From contig JBQTIP010000142.1 of assembly GCA_052388025.1 (NCBI GenBank), forward strand, positions 1 to 6,509: DNA of 6,509 bases. Direction: 5' to 3'. Within the stretch, counting starts at the first letter, position 1, and each line of letters opens with the position of its first letter. Source of the stretch: JBQTIP01 sp052388025. Lineage in GTDB: Bacteria > Actinomycetota > UBA4738 > HRBIN12. A program made the translations under genes and the position numbers. This document shows positions 1 through 5,397 of this stretch, piece by piece. The notes under the pieces were generated by a model that saw nothing but the letters and a program-made list of their open reading frames with translations, did not search any database and was not told where the DNA came from.

Positions 1-1091
1 CCCGCGAGCGGCGCCGCGATCGGCCAGATCCCGAGGAAGGCGAGCGTCCAGAGGCCCATCACGCGACCACGGAGATCATCGGGCACCTCCTGCTGGATCC
101 CGGTGGTCCACGTGACCTGAGTGAGGATGAACCCGACGCCGCCGATCACGAGCGCCGCGACACCGAACGCGAACGACGGGGCCAGAGCGAAGGCCGCGAG
201 CCCGCCGGCGAACGCGAGCCCGCCGGGCGCGAGCAGGCGGTAGCTCGCTCGGTCGTCGGCGCGGAACGCGCGCGTGATAGCGGCGGCCGCAGCGATGGCG
301 CCGATGCCGAATCCCGAAAGCAGCAAGCCGGCGTTCGCGGTGCGCGTTTCGAACACGTCACGAGCGAACGTCGGGCCGAGTGTGACCATCGGCGCCATCG
401 CGATCGCTACCGCCGAGACGCCGACGAGCATGAGTCGAACCCGCTGGTCGCCCCGGACGTAGGCGAAGGCCTCGCGGATCGACCCGCCGCTCGCCGCCGC
501 GGGCGCCGGGTCGACCCTCGGACGCATCATCAGGAGCGCCGCGATGAGCGCCACGAACGAGAGGCTGTTCAGGCCGAACGAGGGCCCGAACCCGATCGTC
601 GCCACGACCGCCGTGGCGACCGCCGGTCCGATGACGCGCCCGATGTTGTACGTGATCGAGTTCATCCCGATCGCCTGTCCGACCTGATCCGGCCGGACGA
701 GTGACGGCAGGAGCGCCTGCATCACCGGGATCGAGATCGCGTACTGGATGCCGACCAGCGCGGCGACGGCCATCACCGCCGGCACGGTCGCCTTCCCCAG
801 CGCGGCGAGAACGGCGAGCGCCCCGGTGGCAACGAGTGCCAGCACCTGCGTGGCCACCAGCACACGGCGGCGGTCGAAGGTATCGGCGAGACGGCCTCCG
901 GGCAGCGCGAAGAACCACACCGGCACGAAGAGCGCCGCGGTGGTCGCACCCACCATGAAGGAGCTGCCGGAGAGCTGCTTCACCAGGATCGCCTGGGCCG
1001 CGAGCTGCAGCCAGTTCCCCGTGTTCGAGATCAGCTGCCCGATGAAGAACAGCCGGAAGTTGCGGCTCTCGAAGACGCCCGGGGAGCTCAG
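1..1091 (-). CDS. MFS transporter, EntS/MFS_3-like exporter (C-terminus cut by window edge)
   Basis: An inner-membrane drug or metabolite exporter of the major facilitator superfamily; the substrate cannot be told. My translation gives 363 open codons running off the left edge. Typical features are an N-terminus reading ESRNFRLFFIGQLISNTGNW, then MFS motif A as GGRLADTFDRRR (about residues 65-76), many hydrophobic helices, a short central linker near residues 190-200, and the late motif DDLRGRVMGLW. Family members run a little over 400 residues, so probably some 50 are missing. No ATG, GTG or TTG lies in frame before the first helix. The best start is CTG at 1091-1089, which overlaps the TGA of cca (CTGA) and suggests translational coupling; only a weak G-rich stretch precedes it. 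Later in-frame starts, GTG at 983 and ATG at 956, would delete helix 1. Family assignment is firm; the start is inferred. Confidence 0.9.
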   Translation of the reverse strand, partial: MSSPGVFESRNFRLFFIGQLISNTGNWLQLAAQAILVKQLSGSSFMVGATTAALFVPVWFFALPGGRLADTFDRRRVLVATQVLALVATGALAVLAALGKATVPAVMAVAALVGIQYAISIPVMQALLPSLVRPDQVGQAIGMNSITYNIGRVIGPAVATAVVATIGFGPSFGLNSLSFVALIAALLMMRPRVDPAPAAASGGSIREAFAYVRGDQRVRLMLVGVSAVAIAMAPMVTLGPTFARDVFETRTANAGLLLSGFGIGAIAAAAAITRAFRADDRASYRLLAPGGLAFAGGLAAFALAPSFAFGVAALVIGGVGFILTQVTWTTGIQQEVPDDLRGRVMGLWTLAFLGIWPIAAPLA

Positions 1092-2485
1092 CGGGCGAGG
1101 CCCCGCTCCGCGGCCCAGGCGTCGAGGAGCCGGAGCGCCTCCTCCGTCTCGATGGGTCCCCGTTCCATCCGGAGCTCCATCAGGTGCTCGAGCGCCTCAC
1201 CGACGAGCGGGCCGGGCTGGATACCGAGGCGCTCCATGACCTCGCGCCCGTCGAGCGGAGGTCGAATGGCGTCCAGGTTCTCCTCCTCGGCGAGCGTCGC
1301 GATCCGCTCCTCCAGATCGTCCTGCATCGACGCGAGCTGCTTGGCACGGAACGGGTTTCGCGTGGTGCAGTCAGCGCGCGTGAGCTGATTGAGCTTGTCG
1401 AGCAGCGGCCCGGCGTCGCGCACGTAGCGCCGTACGGCGCCGTCGGTCCACCCGACACCGTAGCCGTGGAACCGGAGGTGCATCTCCACCAGCTTCCGCA
1501 CATCGTCGACCACCGCCGACGGGTAGCGAAGGGCCCGCAGGCGCTCCTCGGCCATCCGCGCGCCGACCACCTCGTGGTGGTGGAATCGCACGCCCTCGTC
1601 GGTGTACTGGCGCGTTCGCGGCTTCCCGACGTCGTGGAGCAGCGCGGCCAGTCGCAGAGCCAGGTCGGGCTCGCAGCGCTCGACGACGGCGAAAGTGTGA
1701 TGCAGCACGTCCTTGTGCTTGTGCACCGGGTCCTGCTCCAGGCGGAGCGCGGGCAGCTCCGGCAGGAACTCCTCGGCGAGTCCCGAGGCGACCACCAGCT
1801 CCAGCCCGCGCGCGGCATCGGCCCCGAGCAGAAGCTTGGCGAGCTCGTCGGAGACACGCTCGGCCGAGACGATCGCGAGCCGGCCGTGCATGCGCCGGAT
1901 CGCGTCGACGACGCGGGGGGTCGGCTTCATCCGCAGCGTCGAGGCGAAGCGCGCCGCGCGGAGCATCCGCAGCGGGTCGTCCGAGAACGAGACGTCGGGC
2001 GCGAGCGGAGTGTCCAGCCGTCCGTCCGCGAGATCCTTGACGCCGCCGAACGGATCGACGAACTCGCCCTGCGGAAGGCGGACGGCCATGGCGTTGATCG
2101 TGAAGTCGCGACGGGAGAGGTCGGTCCCGACGTCCTTCGCGAACGTCACGGCCGGCTTGCGCTGGTCCTCCGGGTAGACCTCCTCCTCTCGGAAGGTCGT
2201 GATCTCGAACACGCGGCCGTCCTTCCTCGCTCCGACCGTGCCGAAGCGGACGCCGACGTGGTAGCGCTGGTCGGCCCATCCCTGGAGCAGCCGCGTGGTC
2301 TCGCGCGGCATGGCGCTGGTGGCGAAGTCGAGGTCGTCGTGTTCGCGGCCCATGAGCAGATCACGCACGACACCCCCGACCAGGTAGAGCTCGTGCCCGG
2401 CTATGCGGAAGCGATCGCCAAGCTCGGTGGCGATGGGAGGGACCTCGAGGACGGCCCCCTGGTGGGGGCGCGTCGGATCGGCCAT
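1088..2485 (-). CDS. cca: CCA tRNA nucleotidyltransferase (class II, HD-domain, actinobacterial type)
   Basis: Adds or repairs the 3'-terminal CCA of tRNAs in the cytoplasm using CTP and ATP. The 465-residue length fits the actinobacterial family, often mislabelled pcnA/poly(A) polymerase. Visible motifs: LVGGVVRDLL (about 35-44) of the nucleotidyltransferase fold, the metal-binding DLD carboxylates (D51, D53), RRDFTINAM (125-133), DDPLRMLRAARFA (169-181) of the nucleotide-selecting neck, and an HD domain with HKHKDVLHHT (256-263 region) and LHDVGKP (283-289), followed by FHHHE. The C-terminal tail carries GREVMERLGIQPGPLVG. The ATG at 2485 gives a normal N-terminus, with a TATCCT element nine bases upstream and no convincing Shine-Dalgarno. 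The stop overlaps the proposed exporter start, so the two probably share a transcript. Bacterial A-adding or poly(A) enzymes are related, but this family with an HD domain is usually CCA-adding. Confidence 0.95.
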   Translation of the reverse strand: MADPTRPHQGAVLEVPPIATELGDRFRIAGHELYLVGGVVRDLLMGREHDDLDFATSAMPRETTRLLQGWADQRYHVGVRFGTVGARKDGRVFEITTFREEEVYPEDQRKPAVTFAKDVGTDLSRRDFTINAMAVRLPQGEFVDPFGGVKDLADGRLDTPLAPDVSFSDDPLRMLRAARFASTLRMKPTPRVVDAIRRMHGRLAIVSAERVSDELAKLLLGADAARGLELVVASGLAEEFLPELPALRLEQDPVHKHKDVLHHTFAVVERCEPDLALRLAALLHDVGKPRTRQYTDEGVRFHHHEVVGARMAEERLRALRYPSAVVDDVRKLVEMHLRFHGYGVGWTDGAVRRYVRDAGPLLDKLNQLTRADCTTRNPFRAKQLASMQDDLEERIATLAEEENLDAIRPPLDGREVMERLGIQPGPLVGEALEHLMELRMERGPIETEEALRLLDAWAAERGLAR

Positions 2486-2500
2486 GACCGAAAGAGGATA
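2486..2500 (-). promoter_or_regulatory. Putative -10 element and very short leader of cca
   Basis: On the minus strand TATCCT (2500-2495) sits nine bases before the cca ATG. Transcription starting about seven bases after the hexamer would give a leader of only two or so bases, that is, a nearly leaderless mRNA. This fits the absence of a Shine-Dalgarno. I see no good -35 element 17 bases upstream. A short 11-bp inverted repeat (GGCCG-G-CGGCC, 2506-2516) lies between this element and the opposing promoter, but such GC-only repeats are expected by chance here. Confidence 0.4.
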
Positions 2501-2528
2501 CCCCCGGCCGGCGGCCCTCCCGCCGTTG

Positions 2529-2541
2529 TAGCGTGCCCGCC
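2529..2541 (+). promoter_or_regulatory. Putative leaderless promoter (-10 TAGCGT) for the HExxH gene
   Basis: TAGCGT at 2529-2534 matches TANNNT and is followed by seven bases (GCCCGCC) and then the ATG at 2542. This is the spacing expected when transcription starts at or beside the A of the start codon. No Shine-Dalgarno is present. It also decides the start: an in-frame GTG at 2533 lies inside the hexamer, so the ATG is preferred. The element lies back to back with the cca promoter. Confidence 0.5.
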
Positions 2542-2904
2542 ATGGCAGTCGCGCTCGGCTTCGTGTGGACGCTACCGAACACCGTGCTCGGCGTCCTGCT
2601 CGGCCTGCTCACGTTCCAACGGCCGAGGCTCGCCGGCGGCGCCCTGGTCTTCGATCGGGGACCACGCGGGATCACGTGGGTCCTTTCGAAGATGAACCGC
2701 TCGGCGATGACGATCGGATTCGTGATCCTGTCCGCCGTGCCGGTCGCCGGCACGCTCCTCGCTCACGAGCGGCACCACATCCGCCAGTACTGCCGGTGGG
2801 GGCCGCTGTTCATCCCGGCCTACCTGCTGCTCGCGATCCCGTTCGGCTACCGGCGGCACCCGTTCGAGCGCGCGGCGAAGCTGGCGGCCGGCGAACGGGA
2901 CTAG
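2542..2904 (+). CDS. Small membrane protein with an HExxH metallopeptidase-like motif, family not named
   Basis: A 120-residue protein I cannot assign to a named family. It has about three hydrophobic segments (roughly residues 3-23, 56-73 and 87-101) with a basic linker, FDRGPRGITW, between the first two. Directly after the second segment is AHERHHIRQY; HERHH (75-79) fits the zinc-binding HExxH pattern. It is followed by WGPLFIPAYLLL and a C-terminal HPFERAAKLA whose glutamate (E109) could be a third ligand, as in HExxH...EREA arrangements of small gluzincin-like domains. The motif-dense sequence and conserved-looking GPLFIPAYL argue that it is a real gene. It is transcribed alone, divergent from cca and convergent with pilT, and appears inserted into an otherwise conserved gene order. 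Peptidase activity is inference; the fold is much smaller than typical membrane proteases, so a non-catalytic role is possible. Confidence 0.75.
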   Translation: MAVALGFVWTLPNTVLGVLLGLLTFQRPRLAGGALVFDRGPRGITWVLSKMNRSAMTIGFVILSAVPVAGTLLAHERHHIRQYCRWGPLFIPAYLLLAIPFGYRRHPFERAAKLAAGERD

Positions 2905-2919
2905 TCTCTCTCAGACTAG
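2901..2919. terminator. Perfect 7-bp hairpin between convergent genes, probable bidirectional terminator
   Basis: CTAGTCT (2901-2907), a five-base loop CTCTC, and AGACTAG (2913-2919) form a perfect inverted repeat. The left arm contains the TAG stop of the upstream gene, and the right arm ends 14 bases before the last base of the oppositely transcribed pilT. Lower GC than its surroundings and its position between two converging stops support a shared terminator. There is no U-rich tail on either strand, as is common for actinobacterial terminators, so function is inferred. Confidence 0.55.
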
Positions 2920-2933
2920 CCACGACCTCCGCC

Positions 2934-4022
2934 TCAGGCGAGCTGCCGAACCCCTCGCGTCATAACGCCCCGGAGGGCAAGGTTGAAGTCGTGCGGGTGG
3001 CTGGACGCGAGCCGGGCGTCGTCCTCGGTCACCATCCCCTCCACGACCAGCTTCACCAACGCCTGGTCGAAGGTCTGCATGCCGTAGTACTCGCCCTCGG
3101 CGATGACGTCCTGGAGCGTGATGGTGGCCTCCGGGTCGATGATCCGCTCGTACACGCGCCCGTTCGCCACCAGAACCTCGACCGCCGGCACGCGCCCCTT
3201 GCCGTCGGCCCTCGACACCAGCCGCTGGCACACGATGCCCCTCAACGCCCCGGCGAACGAGGTCCGGACCTCGCGCTGCTGCTGCGCCGGGAACAGGTCG
3301 AGGATCCGGTTCACGGTCTCCGTGGCGTCGATCGTGTGCATGGTCGAGATCACCTGGTGGCCGGTCTCCGCGGCCTGGATCGCCGACAGCGCCGACTCGG
3401 AGTCGCGGATCTCGCCTACGAAGATCACGTCCGGATCCTGCCGGACCACCCGCTTCAGCGCCGAGCCGTACGACTCTGTGTCGATGCCGACCTCTCGCTG
3501 CTGGATGATCGACTTGTCGTCGTCGTGGACGACCTCGATGGGGTCCTCGATCGTCACGATGTGGGTCCGACGCGTCCTGTTGATGTGCCCGATCATCGAC
3601 GCGATCGTCGTCGTCTTGCCGGTGCCCGTCGGCCCCGTCAACAGGATCAGCCCTCGCGCAGAGTCGGCGAGGGTCTTGATAACTGGGGGAAGCCGCAGCT
3701 CCTCGAACGTCGGCACCTCGGAGCGAACCCGGCGGATGGCGAGGCCGGTCATGCCGCGCTGCCGGAACACGTTCACCCGGAACCGGCCCACGCCGGTCAG
3801 CGAGTATCCGAAGTCGGATTCGAAGGTCTCGGCGAACTCCCTCGCCTTCGCCTCGGGCATCAGCGCCTGCGCCGCCGCCTCCGTGTCCTCCGGCTGCACG
3901 ATTGGATACGGCGCGGGCTGCAGCTCGCCGTCCACCCGGATGTACGGGACGTTCCCGGCCTTCAGGTGGAGGTCGCTCGAGCCCATCTCGACGGTGTACC
4001 TGAGCAGCTCGATCACGTCCAT
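2934..4022 (-). CDS. pilT: PilT-like type IV pilus retraction ATPase
   Basis: A hexameric secretion-type AAA+ ATPase that powers retraction of type IV pili from the cytoplasmic face of the membrane. At 362 residues it has normal PilT length. The N-terminal PAS-like domain has the hallmark MGSSDLHLKAG and PYIRVDGEL. The ATPase core has Walker A GPTGTGKTT (130-138), the Asp box THIVTIEDPIE (153-163), Walker B DVIFVGEIRD (198-207) and the His box TGHQVISTMHT (220-230). The C-terminal YGMQTFDQAL is typical of PilT, not PilB. The AIRNLIRE motif of proteobacterial PilT is not recognisable: the aligned stretch reads ITLQDVIAEG. The ATG at 4022 has a GAGGAG Shine-Dalgarno. No pilB, pilC or pilin gene lies in the window, so it is an orphan here, and it sits between cca and the NUDIX gene, an unusual position. 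Confidence 0.93.
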   Translation of the reverse strand: MDVIELLRYTVEMGSSDLHLKAGNVPYIRVDGELQPAPYPIVQPEDTEAAAQALMPEAKAREFAETFESDFGYSLTGVGRFRVNVFRQRGMTGLAIRRVRSEVPTFEELRLPPVIKTLADSARGLILLTGPTGTGKTTTIASMIGHINRTRRTHIVTIEDPIEVVHDDDKSIIQQREVGIDTESYGSALKRVVRQDPDVIFVGEIRDSESALSAIQAAETGHQVISTMHTIDATETVNRILDLFPAQQQREVRTSFAGALRGIVCQRLVSRADGKGRVPAVEVLVANGRVYERIIDPEATITLQDVIAEGEYYGMQTFDQALVKLVVEGMVTEDDARLASSHPHDFNLALRGVMTRGVRQLA

Positions 4023-4031
4023 GTCAGATCA

Positions 4032-4037
4032 CTCCTC
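4032..4037 (-). promoter_or_regulatory. Shine-Dalgarno of pilT
   Basis: On the minus strand GAGGAG lies nine bases before the pilT ATG, with a second purine-rich AAGGAG further upstream. This is the clearest ribosome binding site in the window. It contrasts with cca and the HExxH gene, which show none, and it fixes the pilT start. Confidence 0.75.
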
Positions 4038-4060
4038 GATCGGTTTCTCCTTATCTTTCG

Positions 4061-4094
4061 GGCGCGCACGCGCCAATGTTGAGCCCCGATCGGG
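4061..4094. repeat. Two short palindromes in the pilT/NUDIX divergent region
   Basis: GGCGCG-CA-CGCGCC (4061-4074, six-base arms) and CCCGATCGGG (4085-4094, perfect ten-base palindrome) lie between the pilT start and the proposed NUDIX promoter. GATCG also recurs nearby at about 4037 and 4120. Their place is suitable for operators of one or both divergent units, but both are short and GC-rich, so chance is a real alternative. No regulator can be named. Confidence 0.25.
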
Positions 4095-4130
4095 AAGAAG
4101 CCCGCGGCAGGGAACCACCCGATCGCCGCA

Positions 4131-4142
4131 TAGAATCCGCCG
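4131..4142 (+). promoter_or_regulatory. Putative leaderless promoter (-10 TAGAAT) of the NUDIX operon
   Basis: TAGAAT at 4131-4136 is the best -10-like hexamer in the window and is followed by six bases (CCGCCG) and an ATG at 4143. That spacing would make the ATG the first or nearly first codon of a leaderless mRNA. No obvious -35 lies 17-18 bases upstream. If real, it lies inside the upstream extension of the NUDIX reading frame, arguing against the far-upstream ATG at 4076 as its start. Confidence 0.5.
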
Positions 4143-4190
4143 ATGGAACACGTCGCCTTCCCGGTGCTGGGGAACGCTCAGGGCGATTGA
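4143..4190 (+). CDS. Possible 15-codon leader ORF coupled to the NUDIX gene
   Basis: The ATG placed six bases after TAGAAT opens a 15-codon frame encoding MEHVAFPVLGNAQGD and then a TGA at 4188-4190. That stop overlaps the TTG (4187-4189) which is the best start of the NUDIX gene, giving a TTGA junction. A leaderless mini-ORF could deliver ribosomes to a weak TTG by termination-reinitiation. The peptide has no run of one amino acid that would suggest amino-acid attenuation. A one-base indel fusing this stretch to the NUDIX frame, in the natural sequence or as an assembly error, is the main alternative. Translation is inferred only from spacing and overlap. Confidence 0.35.
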   Translation: MEHVAFPVLGNAQGD

Positions 4191-4612
4191 AGACCCGAAG
4201 CGAGGTCTCGGCCGGGGGCGTCGTGTACCGTCGCGAGGGCGGCAAGCTTCAGGTCGCCCTCGCCTCCCGCCGCACCAGGCGGGGCGATCTGGCCTGGGGG
4301 CTGCCCAAGGGGGAAATCGAGCCGGGGGAGGCGCCCGAGGCGGCCGCGATCCGGGAGGTCCTTGAGGAGACCGGCCTGGAGGCGGAGATCGAGGACTCGC
4401 TCGGGGAGATCCGATACTTCTACGTCTGGGAAGGTGTGCGCGTGCGCAAGGCCGTCCACTTCTATCTCATGCGGGCGACCGGAGGGAACATCTCGCGGCA
4501 CGACGAGGAGATGGAGGAGGTCCGATGGTTCCCCCTTGCTCGGGCTAAGTCTCGGGCAACCTACAAGGGCGAGCGGGAGGTCCTGGCCCGCGCGGCCGAA
4601 CGCCTCGCATGA
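4187..4612 (+). CDS. NUDIX hydrolase (positional counterpart of M. tuberculosis mutT4)
   Basis: Hydrolyses a nucleoside-diphosphate-linked substrate in the cytoplasm; which one cannot be told from sequence. The complete NUDIX box G(x5)E(x7)REVLEETGL occupies residues 42-64, with the metal-binding REVLEE core intact. It is preceded by SAGGVVYR and WGLPKG and followed by YFYVWEGVRVRKAVHFYL and EEVRWFPL. From the TTG at 4187 the protein has 141 residues, normal for the family, starting six codons before SAGG. The same frame stays open upstream to an ATG at 4076 (178 residues), but that extension is charged, low-complexity and crosses the likely promoter. The gene overlaps the next one by ATGA. 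Its divergence from cca and the downstream DUF6049-like gene match the mycobacterial mutT4 position, but orthology is inferred. Confidence 0.92.
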   Translation: MKTRSEVSAGGVVYRREGGKLQVALASRRTRRGDLAWGLPKGEIEPGEAPEAAAIREVLEETGLEAEIEDSLGEIRYFYVWEGVRVRKAVHFYLMRATGGNISRHDEEMEEVRWFPLARAKSRATYKGEREVLARAAERLA

Positions 4613-5376
4613 GCCCGGCGATCGCCGCGCTCGGGATCCTGATCGGGCTCGTCGCCGGCGTCGGCGCCGGGCTGTTCGGCGTCGGCGGCGGCATCGTCAC
4701 GACCCCGGCGATCCAGATCCTCCTGGGTGGCACCGCTATCGAGGCGGTCGCCACGCCCCTGCCGGTCATCTTCCCCACGGCGCTGGTCGGAGTGCTCACC
4801 TACCGGCGGGCGGGCGAGGTGAGCTTCCGGGCGGCCGCATGGGCCGTCGGCCCGGGAACCGTGGGGGCCGTCGGCGGAGCGGCGCTCACCGGCCTTGTCA
4901 ACCCGCACGCACTCCTTGTCGTGACGGCAGCGTTGATCGGGCTCACGGCGGCCCAGGTCGCCCGCGGGAAGGCCTACGCGATCCGGGCGCGCGGCAGCAC
5001 GCCGGGATGGCAATACGCGATCGCGGGGTTCGCAGCGGGCTTCGTCTCGGGGATGCTCGGAGTGGGAGGCGGGATCATCCTGGTGCCGGTGCTGACCACG
5101 CTGCTCGGCATGCCGTTGAAGCGTGCCCTCGGGACCTCGCTCGCCATCATCGCCGCCCTCGTGATCCCCGGGACGATCGTGCACGCGGCCCTCGGCCATA
5201 TCGACTGGCCGATCTTCGTCGTGCTCACGCTCGGCGTGATCCCCGGCGCTCGGATGGGCGCCAAGCTGGCCCTCGGGGCTCGCGAGCGTTCGCTTCGCAT
5301 CGCGGTCGGGGTCTCCCTCGGAGCCGTTGCCGTGCTCTACGGCGCACGCGAGATCGCGGCCCTGGTCAGGGGCTGA
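4609..5376 (+). CDS. TauE/SafE-family membrane permease (sulfite/organic-anion exporter type)
   Basis: An integral membrane protein of 255 residues from the TauE/SafE (DUF81) family, whose characterised members move sulfite, sulfoacetate or similar anions; the substrate here is unknown. The family's internal duplication is visible: GAGLFGVGGGI (19-29) is repeated as SGMLGVGGGI (147-156), and GPGTVGAVGGA (81-91) pairs with IPGARMGAKLA (211-221). Roughly eight hydrophobic segments are present, and a basic cytoplasmic linker (RGKAYAIRARGS) separates the halves. The ATG overlaps the NUDIX stop (ATGA) with no clear Shine-Dalgarno, which suggests translational coupling. The gene seems inserted between the NUDIX and DUF6049-like genes compared with the M. 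tuberculosis order, so it may have been captured into the operon; a link to NUDIX function is not implied. Confidence 0.92.
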   Translation: MSPAIAALGILIGLVAGVGAGLFGVGGGIVTTPAIQILLGGTAIEAVATPLPVIFPTALVGVLTYRRAGEVSFRAAAWAVGPGTVGAVGGAALTGLVNPHALLVVTAALIGLTAAQVARGKAYAIRARGSTPGWQYAIAGFAAGFVSGMLGVGGGIILVPVLTTLLGMPLKRALGTSLAIIAALVIPGTIVHAALGHIDWPIFVVLTLGVIPGARMGAKLALGARERSLRIAVGVSLGAVAVLYGAREIAALVRG

Positions 5377-5379
5377 GGT

Positions 5380-5385
5380 TAGGAT
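5380..5385 (+). promoter_or_regulatory. Possible internal -10 (TAGGAT) before the DUF6049-like gene
   Basis: TAGGAT lies in the 21-base gap after the TauE/SafE stop, twelve bases before the ATG at 5398. A start about seven bases downstream would leave a leader of roughly five bases. The same hexamer partly resembles a ribosome binding site (AGGA), although about 14 bases from the ATG is too far to be good. It may be an internal promoter for the envelope genes beyond, or nothing. Confidence 0.25.
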
Positions 5386-5397
5386 GGCCGCGCTGCC

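Noticed and set aside
2533..2541. GTG start three codons upstream for the HExxH gene
   Set aside because: The GTG lies partly inside the TAGCGT hexamer, adds only three residues, and has no ribosome binding site.
1184..2695. 503-codon open frame on the plus strand opposite cca
   Set aside because: It lies almost wholly antisense to the well-supported CCA-adding enzyme, and its product is Arg/His/Glu/Leu-rich with no recognisable motif. Long antisense frames are usual at this GC content.
2565..4082. 505-codon open frame on the plus strand crossing the HExxH gene and pilT
   Set aside because: It runs through a real plus-strand gene in another frame, the terminator hairpin and the antisense of pilT; composition is that of a GC-driven shadow.
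4076..4186. N-terminal extension of the NUDIX protein from ATG 4076
   Set aside because: Charged low-complexity residues not expected in the family; it would begin in the control region and cross the TAGAAT element. Kept only as an alternative start.
4143..4200. Programmed -1 frameshift fusing the 15-codon ORF to NUDIX
   Set aside because: No slippery heptamer precedes the TGA (the codons are CAG GGC GAT TGA), and a TTGA reinitiation junction explains the layout more simply.
3103..4365. 420-codon plus-strand frame antisense to pilT and entering the NUDIX gene
   Set aside because: Ser/Arg/Thr-rich shadow translation with no domain, overlapping two well-supported genes.
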